Assembly (NCBI GenBank): GCA_023212725.1
Contig: JALBYF010000028.1
Location: 124,001-188,000, forward strand
DNA from: Tranzscheliella williamsii
Lineage: Eukaryota; Basidiomycota; Ustilaginomycetes; Ustilaginales; Ustilaginaceae
DNA: 64,000 nt
Direction of reading: 5' to 3'
Of this stretch, positions 19,622 to 29,007 are shown in pieces. Numbering within the stretch: the first letter of the stretch is position 1; every line of letters begins with the position of its first letter. Made by a program: the position numbers and the translations under genes. The notes under the pieces were generated by a model. It ran no database searches and was not told where the DNA came from. It saw only the letters and a list, made by a program, of their open reading frames with translations.

Positions 19622-20527
19622 TCAGGCGTGTACGGCCGAGTTTGCGACCGCTTTCGCGGAAGGGAGGGGGGCAGGCTTTTTGCTGCGGGCGTGCCTTGGT
19701 TTTTTGGTGGGGTTGGGCGAGGCGGTTGGGGCGGGTGAAGCGGCTTGTGCGGGTGAAGCGGCTTGTGCGGGCAGGGAGGAAGCGTTGTCGGGGGCGGGCT
19801 GTGCTTTGCGCTTGAGCGCCCTGTTTGCCTTCTGCTGGGCGCGGATCTCTGCGGTCCGCTGCTTTTTCTTGCTGGGGGTGGGTTTGGGGAGCGCGGCCTT
19901 CTGTTTGGCGAGCTGGTCGGCGTGCCAGGTGTCCATCTGCTCGACGGCATCGCGTGCATCGAGCTGCTTGCGCTCGCGCGCGCTGAGGTGCTCCGCCACA
20001 TAGCGCTGGAAGCGCGCCAGCCGCCGCTGATGGCTCTTGCCCGCAATGTGCGCATCGACCAGGTGCGCCGACTTGAGCACCGCCTGCTCACAGACAATGC
20101 ACCGCGACGCCGTGATGCCGTGCTTCTTCTCGCCCTTGCTCGGCACGTAGATCGCGTCCGTCATCGCACTCGCGATCGTCACCTCCGGACCCCCCGCCAG
20201 ATCCACATCCACAGCACGCCCGTCAGCATCCTCCGACAGCTCGCCATCGTCGTCTTCCTCAGCGTCGTCGTCGGAAGCACCCTCGGAAACGTCCCCTGTG
20301 TCCTGGCCTGACCCTGCCCCTGCATCTGCTTCGGCCTCTGTCTCTGCCTCATCCCCTTCTGTCTCGCTGTCCTCGTCGGAAGACTCGTCGGACGACTCGT
20401 CGGAGGAATCGTCGGAGGACTCGTCGACGAACTTGTCAATGCCCATGGCAGTGTCGTCGCCGGTCAGCGCCTTGGCATCGTCGACGTGCGACTTTTTGGT
20501 GGTCGCTTTGGCCACCCGTTTGAACAT
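19622..20527 (-). CDS. acidic nuclear/nucleolar-type protein with U1-like zinc finger
   Basis: 301 residues, ATG at 20527. After a short basic N-terminus comes an acidic repeat-rich stretch (DESSD units, then Glu/Asp/Ala-rich). A single zinc finger of matrin/U1 type follows: CIVCEQAVLKSAHLVDAHI then GKSHQRRLARF. The C-terminal third is Lys/Arg-rich (KKKQRTAEIRAQQKANRALKRK) with repeated QAASPA units and more basic clusters that look like nuclear or nucleolar localisation signals. The acidic-finger-basic layout is common in ribosome-biogenesis and RNA-binding proteins, which is the likeliest setting, but no named orthologue is recognised. It converges on the flavoprotein gene and diverges from the phospholipase C gene. 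Confidence 0.75.
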   Translation of the reverse strand: MFKRVAKATTKKSHVDDAKALTGDDTAMGIDKFVDESSDDSSDESSDESSDEDSETEGDEAETEAEADAGAGSGQDTGDVSEGASDDDAEEDDDGELSEDADGRAVDVDLAGGPEVTIASAMTDAIYVPSKGEKKHGITASRCIVCEQAVLKSAHLVDAHIAGKSHQRRLARFQRYVAEHLSARERKQLDARDAVEQMDTWHADQLAKQKAALPKPTPSKKKQRTAEIRAQQKANRALKRKAQPAPDNASSLPAQAASPAQAASPAPTASPNPTKKPRHARSKKPAPLPSAKAVANSAVHA

Positions 20528-20956
20528 GTTTGTGCTGTTTCTAGCGCCGCTACGCTGATGATAGTGGCTAGCTTAACTGGATGAGAGTAGTAGGATGGCC
20601 GGCAAGATGGCCGGCAAGATGTCGTCTTTGCTACAGGCTGTACAAACAAAAATTCCCTAAAAATGTCGAAATTCCCCACAGCGGTGTAGAACGAAAATCA
20701 GATCGGGCGTCTCCATCGGGCCACCCGTCCCGATCCATAGATTGAGCTCAAAGCCAAGCTCGGGCCATTGTCTTTTTTTAGCCTCACCATACTGAAGAGC
20801 GACTCAGCATCAAGCAACTGCCATCACACTCTTTGCTCGCACCTATCGCTCAGCAGCCCGCCTCGCCCGCCTGAGCCAAAGCGGTTGCGAACGCTTGCTT
20901 CCGGGGATGACGGACCTCCCACACCGCTGAGCCCTGTGCTTCCCCACCCCGACACC
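20528..20956. other. divergent intergenic region
   Basis: About 430 bases separating the zinc-finger and phospholipase C start codons. A short tandem repeat (GATGGCCGGCAA at about 20594 and 20606) is visible. The frame of the phospholipase extends upstream to 20768 without an ATG, so 20957 is the first usable start. Confidence 0.5.
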
Positions 20957-23900
20957 ATGTCGAGTAGCGAAGAGGCCAACAAGGGAGGCGCTTCCGTGCG
21001 TGCTTGGCTCAAGACCCTCCTGCATCGAAGCGACAGCGATCATGCCGTAGATCTAGGGAAAAGCGCCCGCGCTGGCGGCGTACCTTTCTCAGCTAGTAAT
21101 CAGCCTAGCCCCGCCGACATGATCTCGTTCCACCATACTATGGACGACGACGACCGGCCAGCGCACTTGCCATCCAGCGGCGCTTCTGCGTCTGTGTCTG
21201 CCTCTGTCGAGGCAACTACACGTGGCACGCTTCCACAAAGCGCTTTCGCTGGCTCTCTCTCTCCTGCCGAGCCTGCGTTTTCGAGCCTCAAGCCCACCCT
21301 CACCCCGCCCAGTCCTGGAACCTCCCCTCCCAAGAGCCCCGCGCTGACCAGAAGCATCACCCAGGGCGTCTCATCCCTGACCAATCTCATACACCATCAG
21401 CGCAGGGCGAGCGAAAACTACCGCAGGTTACGCGCAGGAAGCACGGCCGGCTCAGACACCACGCCGCCCCCCCCGCAGGACTCGCAGCAGAGCTCTGGCT
21501 CGCTTCCTGCCTTGAGCAGGTCACCCGACCGTCTCTCAGACGGCTATTCGTTCAGCAGTCTGACCTTTGACGCTGCGCCTGAGCGCCGCAAGTCGATTCC
21601 CTCCCCGCGGATGGGAAAGAGCGAGTTGCACGTAGAACCGACAGGCTCTGGCGACGCCCCGAGCGTGTCTCCCTCCCTAGCCCCTCCTTCCACCGCCCAC
21701 CCTCGACCCGTAACACAGACCCGTTCGGACGCGCCTGGCCTGCTGCTTCCGGATGGCGAACCCATGCTCAAAGTGACGCACAAGAAAGTCAAATCCCGCA
21801 TCTTCAGGCTGGACCCGGATAGGGGCCAAATCTTGTGGGAGTCCAAGAAGAACAATCGGCTCAATCTAGAGTCGATCCGGGAGGTCCGCTTCGGGCCCTC
21901 GGCTGCCTCCTATCGGACCTCTCTCAACATATCTTCCGCCCACGAGTCCAGGTGGATCACCATTATCTACCAGAACGTCGGCATATACAAGGCGCTCCAC
22001 CTTATCGCCCTGAGCGATGCTTCTCTTGCCCGATGGCGAGCCAGTCTATTACATCTTCAGACCCTCCGTCGCGAGCTCACTGGCGCTGCAGGTTCCTCGT
22101 CCAGCTTGGAGTATCGTCGCAACCTCTGGATGCGCCATCACTGGAAGGATGCAGATCAGTCTAACGACGAGAAGCTATCCGTCGACGAAGTCATGCAGCT
22201 CTGTCGTAGTTTGGGTATTGAGTCCAACAAGGCCCATCTTCGCCGCTGCTTCAACATCGCCGACTGGAGGAACCGTGGTTTTCTCGATTTCGAGGACTTC
22301 CAGTACTTTGTTTCTTTGCTCAAATGTAGATCGGATGTCCAGCAGATCTTTTCGGCCTGGGCAGACCAGCCGCTGACACTGTCGCCCGACCCTCCTACTT
22401 CTGAGAAAATGAGATGCCTCGAACCTCCCGCCGGTCACCCGGCACCTTGTACCAACGCGGGGGCCGCAAGCAAGACAATGGGCCTTACGTTGGCGAGCTT
22501 CCAGCGCTTCATCCGCGAAGAACAGGGCAATGCCTTTACAGACGACCAGATACGCGATCTCTTTGTCAGGCATTGCAGCAGTCGCCTATCCACCCACGAT
22601 GACACCGCCGACCGTGTCTTGATGGACTACGAAGGCTTCCTGGACTTTCTTGCATCCTCCGACAACCCACCGCTCTTGGATCAACTCCCTCTCTTCTCGA
22701 CCATTACGTCGGACTCAGTAGCAGCGTCGCGCGACGAGCAGATGATCGTACCGCTCGACTCTCAAGACCGCCGAGAAGAACCAGCAAAGCACGAATCATG
22801 CTGGGGCAGCGGGGCTGGCGACGAAATGTCCAGGCAACGAACGCCCTCGAGAGCCTTTGCCGAAACTCCGGAAGAACTCATTGCTGCCGGGGCCAGCAAC
22901 TCGTGCGCCACGACAAAGAAGGTCGCCGCCCACCTCCGCAAGTCCACCGTGCAGCAAGATATGAAACGGCCTTTGAGCGACTACTACATCAGCTCCAGTC
23001 ACAACACCTACCTCGTGGGCGGCCAGTGGAAGGGCGACAGCACTGTAGAAGGATACATCCGAGCGCTCCTCCAGGGCGCACGCAGCGTCGAGCTCGACTG
23101 CTGGGATGGCCCCAACATGACGCCCCAGATCACCCACGGCCGGACACTGACCAGCCGTGTCTCTTTTCAAGACGTCATCAGTGCTATTGCCCGGTATGCC
23201 TTTGTCACCTCGCCCTACCCTCTCATCCTCTCGCTCGAAGTCCATGCCGACCCTCCGCAGCAGGACATCATGGCGAGGATCCTCCGAGATACGCTGGGGG
23301 AGATGCTGCTTGCGCGGCCCCTGCATTCGGACGCAGCTCCCAGCATAGACCATGCGCTTCCCTCGCCAGAAGAGCTCAAGTTCAAGGTGCTGGTCAAGGC
23401 CAAGAACATCTACTTGTCTGACACAGACGTGCAAGAAGCCGAACGTCTGACCGGCTCGACCTCGTCGATGCCTGAGAACAAAGTGGTGCCTGCGTTTGTC
23501 GAGGTCTCGGCGGCATCGACGACGGAGACCACTACGACCGACTCGGAGGTGGAATCGCGGCTATCCAGCGCCAAGGGCCTCGTTCGACGGGTCACTCGGA
23601 GGGGTACAATCAAGCCGGTGCCGCCTCAACAGCCGGCCAAGCCCGCGAGAGAGACCGAGAAACCGAAGCAGAGCAAAAAGATGATGTCCGCTGCGCTTGC
23701 TTCCCTGCTCGTCTACACGGTTGGGGTCAAGTGCCGTGGATTCAACAAGAAAGAGTCGTACGCTACGCGGCACATGATCTCACTATCGGAGAAGACAGCG
23801 CTCAAGTTCATCCGGGATTCAGCCACGCGGGAGGCGCTGATCAAGCACAACCGCAGCCATCTGACGCGCGTGTATCCGTCGATGATGAGCTTTGCGCGCC

Positions 23901-25066
23901 TGCATGCGAGCCGCAACTTTATCCCGCTCGACATGTGGGCGGCGGGCTGCCAGCTGGTGGCGCTGAACTGGCAGACGACCGACCTCGGGTTCGAGCTGAA
24001 CCAGGCCATGTTCAGCCGCAACGGGCGCTGCGGCTACGTGCTCAAGCCTGCGGGGCTGCGCGTCAAGGAGCTGGCCAAGGCACATCCCGCCAAGGTGCTC
24101 CGCTTCTCGCTCGATCTCAGAATCCTCTCGGCGCAGCAGCTGCCGAAGAAAAAGCGGGAGGGCACAAAGGAGAAGGACGCCGAGAGCAAGGAGCCGATCG
24201 ACCCCTTTGTCTGCGTCTCGCTGGCTGCTCCCGTGTGCTGGGGGAGGCAGCCGCGCGGCCTCCTCCGCCAGCTCCCGCCGCCGGGCGACACGCGGCCTAT
24301 CAACCCGAGCAATGTCCCCTTGCACTGTCGGCCAGAGCCGCCTGGCGGCTCGTCTGCCGGAGCCCACGCGGATGATGCCGTGGCCGGGGACGCAGCTGCA
24401 CAGCGCGCGTTCGCGGCACGCAGATTTTCTTGCGCCGGTCAAGACGACAAGGCTGGGGCCGTGGACGCTGGCTCGAGCTCGGGGATTGGGTCGGGCACAA
24501 CACAGGGGGCCGCTGCAGCCACGGCGTGCTCGTGCCTGCGCACGCCCACGGTGCTGGGCAACGGCTTCAGCCCGGAATGGAACACGGCAATGTCGGTGCA
24601 GATCGACGTGCCGGCGGGGGCCAATGGCGAGCTAGAGGCACTGGCGGCGGAGGCACAGGCGCGGGGCCGCGCGCCGGACCGGGCAGAGATGGAGCGGCTG
24701 AGCCGGGGCCTGCTCGACCTGTGCTTTGTGCGCTTCGAGGTATACGACGACGACGTCAGGGGCCGCGGGGACGCGTCGCTGGCCGCCTCGGACGCCGCGC
24801 CGGCCCCGCCCGCAGCCGCCCCGCCGCACAACGGCAGCACGGCAAGCGTTGCCTCGGCATCGAGCGCCTCGAGCGCCGCCTCGATCGATGCCACCCTCGT
24901 CGCCGCCTACTCCGCCCCCGTCGGCGCGCTGCAACAGGGCTACCGCCACCTCCCCCTCCACGACAGCCAGCTCTCCCAGATGCTCTTCGCCACCCTCTTT
25001 GTCCACTCCCGCCTCCGCTTTGTCGGCCTTGTCCACAAACCCACCCCCCTTCCCCCCCCAGAGTGA
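20957..25066 (+). CDS. PLC1: phosphoinositide-specific phospholipase C
   Basis: 1,369 residues from the ATG at 20957. Hydrolyses PIP2 to IP3 and diacylglycerol. Domains in order: a disordered Ser/Pro-rich N-terminus; a PH domain (about 265-375, HKKVKSRIFRLDPDRGQILW); EF-hand region (about 400-570, DFEDFQYFVSLL); the X box (about 670-800) with catalytic His682 in SSSHNTYL and His727 in ITHGRT, plus SVELDCWDGP; a spacer rich in Thr/Ser/Lys; the Y box (about 910-1035, YPSMMSFARLHASRNF, FELNQAMFSRNGRCGYVLKP); and a C-terminal C2 domain (about 1045-1360). The C2 domain is interrupted by a long Gly/Ala/Ser-rich insert after DPFVCVSLAAP. Delta-type architecture, as in other fungal PLC1 proteins. No intron seen. 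Confidence 0.95.
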   Translation: MSSSEEANKGGASVRAWLKTLLHRSDSDHAVDLGKSARAGGVPFSASNQPSPADMISFHHTMDDDDRPAHLPSSGASASVSASVEATTRGTLPQSAFAGSLSPAEPAFSSLKPTLTPPSPGTSPPKSPALTRSITQGVSSLTNLIHHQRRASENYRRLRAGSTAGSDTTPPPPQDSQQSSGSLPALSRSPDRLSDGYSFSSLTFDAAPERRKSIPSPRMGKSELHVEPTGSGDAPSVSPSLAPPSTAHPRPVTQTRSDAPGLLLPDGEPMLKVTHKKVKSRIFRLDPDRGQILWESKKNNRLNLESIREVRFGPSAASYRTSLNISSAHESRWITIIYQNVGIYKALHLIALSDASLARWRASLLHLQTLRRELTGAAGSSSSLEYRRNLWMRHHWKDADQSNDEKLSVDEVMQLCRSLGIESNKAHLRRCFNIADWRNRGFLDFEDFQYFVSLLKCRSDVQQIFSAWADQPLTLSPDPPTSEKMRCLEPPAGHPAPCTNAGAASKTMGLTLASFQRFIREEQGNAFTDDQIRDLFVRHCSSRLSTHDDTADRVLMDYEGFLDFLASSDNPPLLDQLPLFSTITSDSVAASRDEQMIVPLDSQDRREEPAKHESCWGSGAGDEMSRQRTPSRAFAETPEELIAAGASNSCATTKKVAAHLRKSTVQQDMKRPLSDYYISSSHNTYLVGGQWKGDSTVEGYIRALLQGARSVELDCWDGPNMTPQITHGRTLTSRVSFQDVISAIARYAFVTSPYPLILSLEVHADPPQQDIMARILRDTLGEMLLARPLHSDAAPSIDHALPSPEELKFKVLVKAKNIYLSDTDVQEAERLTGSTSSMPENKVVPAFVEVSAASTTETTTTDSEVESRLSSAKGLVRRVTRRGTIKPVPPQQPAKPARETEKPKQSKKMMSAALASLLVYTVGVKCRGFNKKESYATRHMISLSEKTALKFIRDSATREALIKHNRSHLTRVYPSMMSFARLHASRNFIPLDMWAAGCQLVALNWQTTDLGFELNQAMFSRNGRCGYVLKPAGLRVKELAKAHPAKVLRFSLDLRILSAQQLPKKKREGTKEKDAESKEPIDPFVCVSLAAPVCWGRQPRGLLRQLPPPGDTRPINPSNVPLHCRPEPPGGSSAGAHADDAVAGDAAAQRAFAARRFSCAGQDDKAGAVDAGSSSGIGSGTTQGAAAATACSCLRTPTVLGNGFSPEWNTAMSVQIDVPAGANGELEALAAEAQARGRAPDRAEMERLSRGLLDLCFVRFEVYDDDVRGRGDASLAASDAAPAPPAAAPPHNGSTASVASASSASSAASIDATLVAAYSAPVGALQQGYRHLPLHDSQLSQMLFATLFVHSRLRFVGLVHKPTPLPPPE

Positions 25067-25266
25067 CCCGCCCCCCCAACACTACCACGTATCGCACAGA
25101 CGCAGCAAGGCCTCCCCGCATATACCCCCGCCCGCTGCACTACCATTGCCCTTGCGGCCCGTCTGTCAGTGTCGCCCGAGTCGCCCGTGTCGCGCCTTCC
25201 CAGTATGCAGAGAAGGGATGTTCTCAATCCATGTGTGTGCAATTGCGGGAGCGCTCCTCACGAAAA

Positions 25267-25368
25267 GCATTGATAGTGTAGGGGTATCATGAGTCGTTGC
25301 CACTCATCGTCTTTCTGAGACGTGACTACAGATTCGACTCGACCGGGGTTCGAGTCCCCGTCAATGCA
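25267..25368 (+). tRNA. tRNA-Gly (GCC) with a 31-base intron
   Basis: The acceptor stem GCATTGA (25267-25273) pairs with TCAATGC (25361-25367), followed by discriminator A. An A-box-like D arm (GTGTAGGGGTATCAT) and a B box (GGTTCGAGTCC) are present. The anticodon stem AGTCG (25292-25296) pairs with CGACT (25335-25339). The loop reads TT-GCC-A, then an intron at 25303-25333 in the canonical position one base 3' of the anticodon, then T. The T stem CGGGG/CCCCG encloses a seven-base TTCGAGT loop. The mature length is 71 before CCA addition, usual for tRNA-Gly. Confidence 0.93.
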
Positions 25369-25374
25369 GCCTCC

Positions 25375-25382
25375 TTTTTTTT
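25375..25382 (+). terminator. RNA polymerase III oligo-T terminator of tRNA-Gly
   Basis: Eight consecutive T residues starting seven bases after the tRNA 3' end, the standard pol III stop signal. Confidence 0.9.
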
Positions 25383-25886
25383 CCCCTCTCCCCTTCTTTC
25401 ATGCGAACTTCTTTTGCTGGATGGATGGAGTGAGATGCCGGCTGTGTGCATGGAGTGCTTGAGGATGTGCGTTGAAAGTGGGGTGACTGGTGGTGATGCT
25501 TGGGACAGGGGTTTGGAGACCGAAGCTTTCGCTGGGCGCGGCGCGGGGTGGGTGCGCGGTGCGGTACCACCGGCAGTGGATGGGTTGGGATGAAGCGGCG
25601 CAGGCGGGCGGCCCTACCGCGCCACGGCCCCTGCAACGCCGCAGCGTGGTGGCGCCCGGGCGGGCTGTTGCGCCGACGCTGGCGATCGCTGGGCCGGTCA
25701 GCGCGGCGCCGTCCAGCCGTACCACCACCATCCACCGCACCACCGCTTTCCTGCTCGACACCCCAGCGACGTGGAAGAACAGCCTCTTGGAAACCAGCTT
25801 TGTGGAAAAGCACTCAACGGAGCAGCAGGGCGCCGACACGGGCAGGGTGCTGCTTCTCTCGGCTTCGGAAAGCGAACTGGCTGGGG
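25383..25886 (+). other. intergenic region, no feature seen
   Basis: About 500 bases between the tRNA and the secreted-protein gene. Frames are open on both strands because of high G+C, but none shows a recognisable motif. It should contain the promoter of the gene at 25887; no TATA box is evident. Confidence 0.45.
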
Positions 25887-26306
25887 ATGATGGTGGGCTG
25901 GCACAGAGTGGGTAGCGTGTTGCTGGGGGGGGCGGTGGTGGTGGGGGCGGTCGAGGGCGCGCCGCGGGGGGAGCTTGTCGCGCGCGGGCGGCAGCATGGC
26001 CACCACGCCGCGCACGACAAGGCATACCACGGGCAAGCTACCTACTTCCACCCCAACCGCGGGGCGTGCGGCACGGTCAACACAGTGCACGACCGCGTGG
26101 TGGCGCTGTCCCACGACGTCTACCACGCCGGCGCTCACTGCCACCGCCGCATCCACATCTGCCACGCCGCCACCTGCGTCGACGCCCGCGTCGCCGACCT
26201 CTGCCCCTCCTGCCCCCCCACCAGCCTCGACCTCTCCCCCGCCGTCTTCAACGCGCTCGCCAACCCCGACCGCGGCGTCATCGACGTCCACTGGACCTTC
26301 CTCTAG
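25887..26306 (+). CDS. small secreted double-psi beta-barrel (RlpA/expansin-like) protein
   Basis: 139 residues starting at tandem ATG codons (25887 and 25890). A signal peptide (HRVGSVLLGGAVVVGAVEG, cut before APRGEL) is followed by a compact DPBB domain: GQATYFHPNRGACGTVN, DRVVALSHDVY, then CHRRIHICH with TCVDARVADLCPSCPPTSLD, and LSPAVFNALANPDRGVIDVHW. These are the conserved blocks of the RlpA-like/barwin fold, with six cysteines in the mature chain. The Asp of VADLCPSC is kept. It lacks a carbohydrate-binding module, so it is a stand-alone DPBB protein; smut fungi secrete several of these, some during plant colonisation. No enzymatic activity can be assigned. Confidence 0.85.
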   Translation: MMVGWHRVGSVLLGGAVVVGAVEGAPRGELVARGRQHGHHAAHDKAYHGQATYFHPNRGACGTVNTVHDRVVALSHDVYHAGAHCHRRIHICHAATCVDARVADLCPSCPPTSLDLSPAVFNALANPDRGVIDVHWTFL

Positions 26307-26909
26307 CCTCCCCCACCTTCCACCCCGTTCTCCTACTTTCGTCAGAAGCACCGTTTCCGCCTTCACCGCCTCGCCGAACTACACCTTGACAGGAGAGCAA
26401 CACTGCGGTCGCCTTACCCTTCCAGTAGAACAGTTTGTGTTAGACCCGCGCAAATCCTCATCAGCTAGAGTTGACCATCTGCATGTGGGAAATGTGCTGC
26501 TGTGCGACCTTGCGCTGATGGACGGACAAGTGGCACCCTCGCAGGGACGGTCCGTAAGCAGGCGTGGCCGTGCTTGACATGGCCAAGATTGCGGGGCAAG
26601 GCTTTCCATTAGGTGCGCTTGGATTGGGCGCTGGGCAAACGCGGTGAATAGAGCGGCGAAATGGGCGCCGGCCAGGATCGGCGTGGACGCGGGGCGGCCA
26701 TGGATTGTCTTCTTGCTCGGTTCTAGAACCGGCAGCAGGGCACGTCGCCGAGGAGGACCGCTGCTGCTGTCCTGGCTCCGGCCCCCGCGTCCCCCGTTAC
26801 CCCGCTCCCGCTGACCATCGTCGCTGTCCAAGTCTGTAAGACCCGCTGTTTCGTCGTATTTCACTCCGTTCCTACGCTACAGAACGTTTCATACGCCTTG
26901 TTTGCCGAC
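26307..26909 (+). other. intergenic region upstream of the dehydratase
   Basis: About 600 bases. The only clear element is a perfect 14-base palindrome at 26718-26731. The last 150 bases become C-rich and probably include the transcription start. No gene supported. Confidence 0.5.
26718..26731. promoter_or_regulatory. palindrome CGGTTCTAGAACCG
   Basis: Perfect inverted repeat about 180 bases upstream of the dehydratase ATG. It can be read as a minimal heat-shock element (TTCTAGAA) or as inverted CGG half-sites separated by eight bases, a spacing used by Zn2Cys6 regulators. Function is inferred from position and symmetry only. Confidence 0.45.
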
Positions 26910-28703
26910 ATGGCGCCGGGGCAGGTCGAGATTAGGGCACCGAGCCGTCGCGGTGGGGAGGGCGGTGTGGCGGTGAAGCTGAACAAGATCAGCTCGTTGA
27001 TCACGCAGTCGACGGACAAGGGGGGCGCGCAGGCGATGCTGCATGCTTGCGGGCTGACGGTGGAGGACATGGACAAGGCGCAGGTGGGCATCTCGAGCGT
27101 GTGGTGGGAGGGGAATCCGTGCAACACGCATCTGCTTGCGTTCGGGGCCAAGATCAAGGAGGGGTGCGAGGCGGCGGGGCTGATCGGGCTGCAGAACAAC
27201 ACGGTGGGCGTGTCGGACGCGATCACGATGGGCGGGTATGGGATGCAGTATTCGCTGCCGTCGCGCGAGCTGATCGCCGACTCGATCGAGACCATCACCA
27301 TGGCGCAGTACCACGACGCCAACATCTCGATCCCCGGCTGCGACAAGAACATGCCCGGCTGCATGATCGCCTGCATGCGCCACAACCGCCCCTCACTCAT
27401 CGTCTACGGCGGCACCATCCAACCAGGCCACCACTCCATCGACGTCCCCGGCATGGCCCGAAAAAAGGGCGACCCCTGCAACATCGCCGACAACTTCGAA
27501 GCCTCGGGCGCCTACACCGCCGGCAAAATCACCGCCGAAGAGCGCCTCGACATCGTCCGCAGCTCGTGCCCCGGCCCCGGCGCCTGCGGCGGCATGTACA
27601 CCGCCAATACCCTCTCCACCGCCATCGAGGTCATGGGTATGGGCCTTCCCTTTACTTCCACCACCCCGGCGGTTTACCCCGACAAGATCCAGGAATGCCT
27701 CCGCGCCGGCGAAGCCATCAAGCTCCTGCTCGAGCGGGATATAAAACCGCGCGACATCATGACCAAACAAGCGTTCGAGAACGCCATCGTCGTCACCCAC
27801 ATCCTCGGCGGCTCGACCAACGCGGTGCTCCACCTGATCGCCGTTGCGCGCGCCGGCGACATCGACCTCACCATCGACGATTTCCAACGGATCGGCGACC
27901 GGACGCCCTACCTGGCCAACCTCAAGCCGTCCGGCAAGTACTACATGGAGGATTTGCATCACATTGGCGGCATCCCGCGTCTGCTGCGTTACCTGCTGGA
28001 CAATACGGATCTTCTGCACGGCGATGTGATGACGTGTACGGGCAAGACGATGCGCGAGAATCTTGCCGATGTGGAGCCGCTCGAGTTTGTGACGCAGGAC
28101 ATCATTATGCCGCTCGAGCGGCCGCTGAAGGCGACGGGGCACATCACCATCATGCGCGGCTCGCTGTGCCCCGGCGGCGCCGTGTCGAAGCTGACCGGAA
28201 AGGAGGGGCTGCAGTTCGATGGCACCGCCGTGGTCTTTGACGGCGAGGACGGCATCGTGGAGGCGATCGGCGACGGCCGGATCCGGGCAGGCTCGGTGGT
28301 CGTCATCCGGTACGTGGGCCCCAAGGGCGGGCCAGGGATGCCCGAGATGCTGGGTCCGACCGGCGCGATCATGGGCGCTGGCCTCGGCTCGTCCGTGGCC
28401 CTGATCACCGACGGCCGCTTCTCCGGCGCCTCGCACGGCTTCTGCACCGGCCACGTCGTCCCCGAAGCCGCCGAGGGCGGACCCATCGCGCTCGTCCAGG
28501 ACGGCGATCGCATCACCATCGACGCAGCTCCCAGGGAAATCAACTTGCACGTTCCCCCGCACGACCTAGCCACCCGCCAACGCAACTGGGAAGAGTCCGG
28601 CAAAGGCAAGACGCCCAAGGTCAAGCGCGGCTGGCTCTACAAGTTCGCCCGCGACGTCCACAACGCCTCCGAAGGCTGCATCACCGACAAGGAGTTCCTT
28701 TAG
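26910..28703 (+). CDS. ILV3: dihydroxy-acid dehydratase family protein (IlvD/Edd)
   Basis: 597 residues from the ATG at 26910. Catalyses dehydration of dihydroxy acids in valine/isoleucine synthesis if it is the true Ilv3. Iron-sulphur ligands are present: Cys71 (NPCNTH), Cys144 (PGCDKNMPG, whose Lys is the carbamylated Mg ligand) and Cys226 ([14 protein letters not shown]). [10 protein letters not shown] carries the catalytic Ser. Also seen: [38 protein letters not shown] and [15 protein letters not shown]. Length is typical of the mature enzyme. The N-terminus ([16 protein letters not shown]) is short and not a convincing mitochondrial presequence. Several positions differ from common fungal Ilv3 ([31 protein letters not shown]), so it may be a paralogue. 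The symbol is tentative. Confidence 0.85.
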   Translation: MAPGQVEIRAPSRRGGEGGVAVKLNKISSLITQSTDKGGAQAMLHACGLTVEDMDKAQVGISSVWWEGNPCNTHLLAFGAKIKEGCEAAGLIGLQNNTVGVSDAITMGGYGMQYSLPSRELIADSIETITMAQYHDANISIPGCDKNMPGCMIACMRHNRPSLIVYGGTIQPGHHSIDVPGMARKKGDPCNIADNFEASGAYTAGKITAEERLDIVRSSCPGPGACGGMYTANTLSTAIEVMGMGLPFTSTTPAVYPDKIQECLRAGEAIKLLLERDIKPRDIMTKQAFENAIVVTHILGGSTNAVLHLIAVARAGDIDLTIDDFQRIGDRTPYLANLKPSGKYYMEDLHHIGGIPRLLRYLLDNTDLLHGDVMTCTGKTMRENLADVEPLEFVTQDIIMPLERPLKATGHITIMRGSLCPGGAVSKLTGKEGLQFDGTAVVFDGEDGIVEAIGDGRIRAGSVVVIRYVGPKGGPGMPEMLGPTGAIMGAGLGSSVALITDGRFSGASHGFCTGHVVPEAAEGGPIALVQDGDRITIDAAPREINLHVPPHDLATRQRNWEESGKGKTPKVKRGWLYKFARDVHNASEGCITDKEFL

Positions 28704-29007
28704 CTGCTTCCCGTTCCCCTGTAGATACTCGCAAGAATGAAACATGGTCTTCTGGATCGTAACGTGAGATCAAGATGGGTACAATACATCCCTGGATGGA
28801 AGAGTCATCCTTTGATGGAAGAGGAAAGTGACAAGGGGGGAAGGTGTTAGAGCGGCTGTTTTCATGGTGTGAGGCCGGTCAGGCCATTTCCGCAATCCGT
28901 GAGCCGCGTTCCGATCGGGCGAAGCTGAAGTTTGCCTGTCTTGAAAGAGTGCCTGGCTGATGGCGAAGAGCCCTCGTTCGAGCTGGATGCACAAGCACTT
29001 GGCAAAG
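28704..29007 (+). other. short intergenic region
   Basis: About 300 bases between two plus-strand genes. An additional in-frame ATG at 28960 would lengthen the following protein by 16 residues. No other feature seen. Confidence 0.5.

Noticed and set aside
25399..26025. Minus-strand Pro-rich frame overlapping the secreted DPBB gene
   Set aside because: Overlaps the signal-peptide codons of a clear secreted protein and shows no motif; poly-Pro arises from a G-run on the plus strand.
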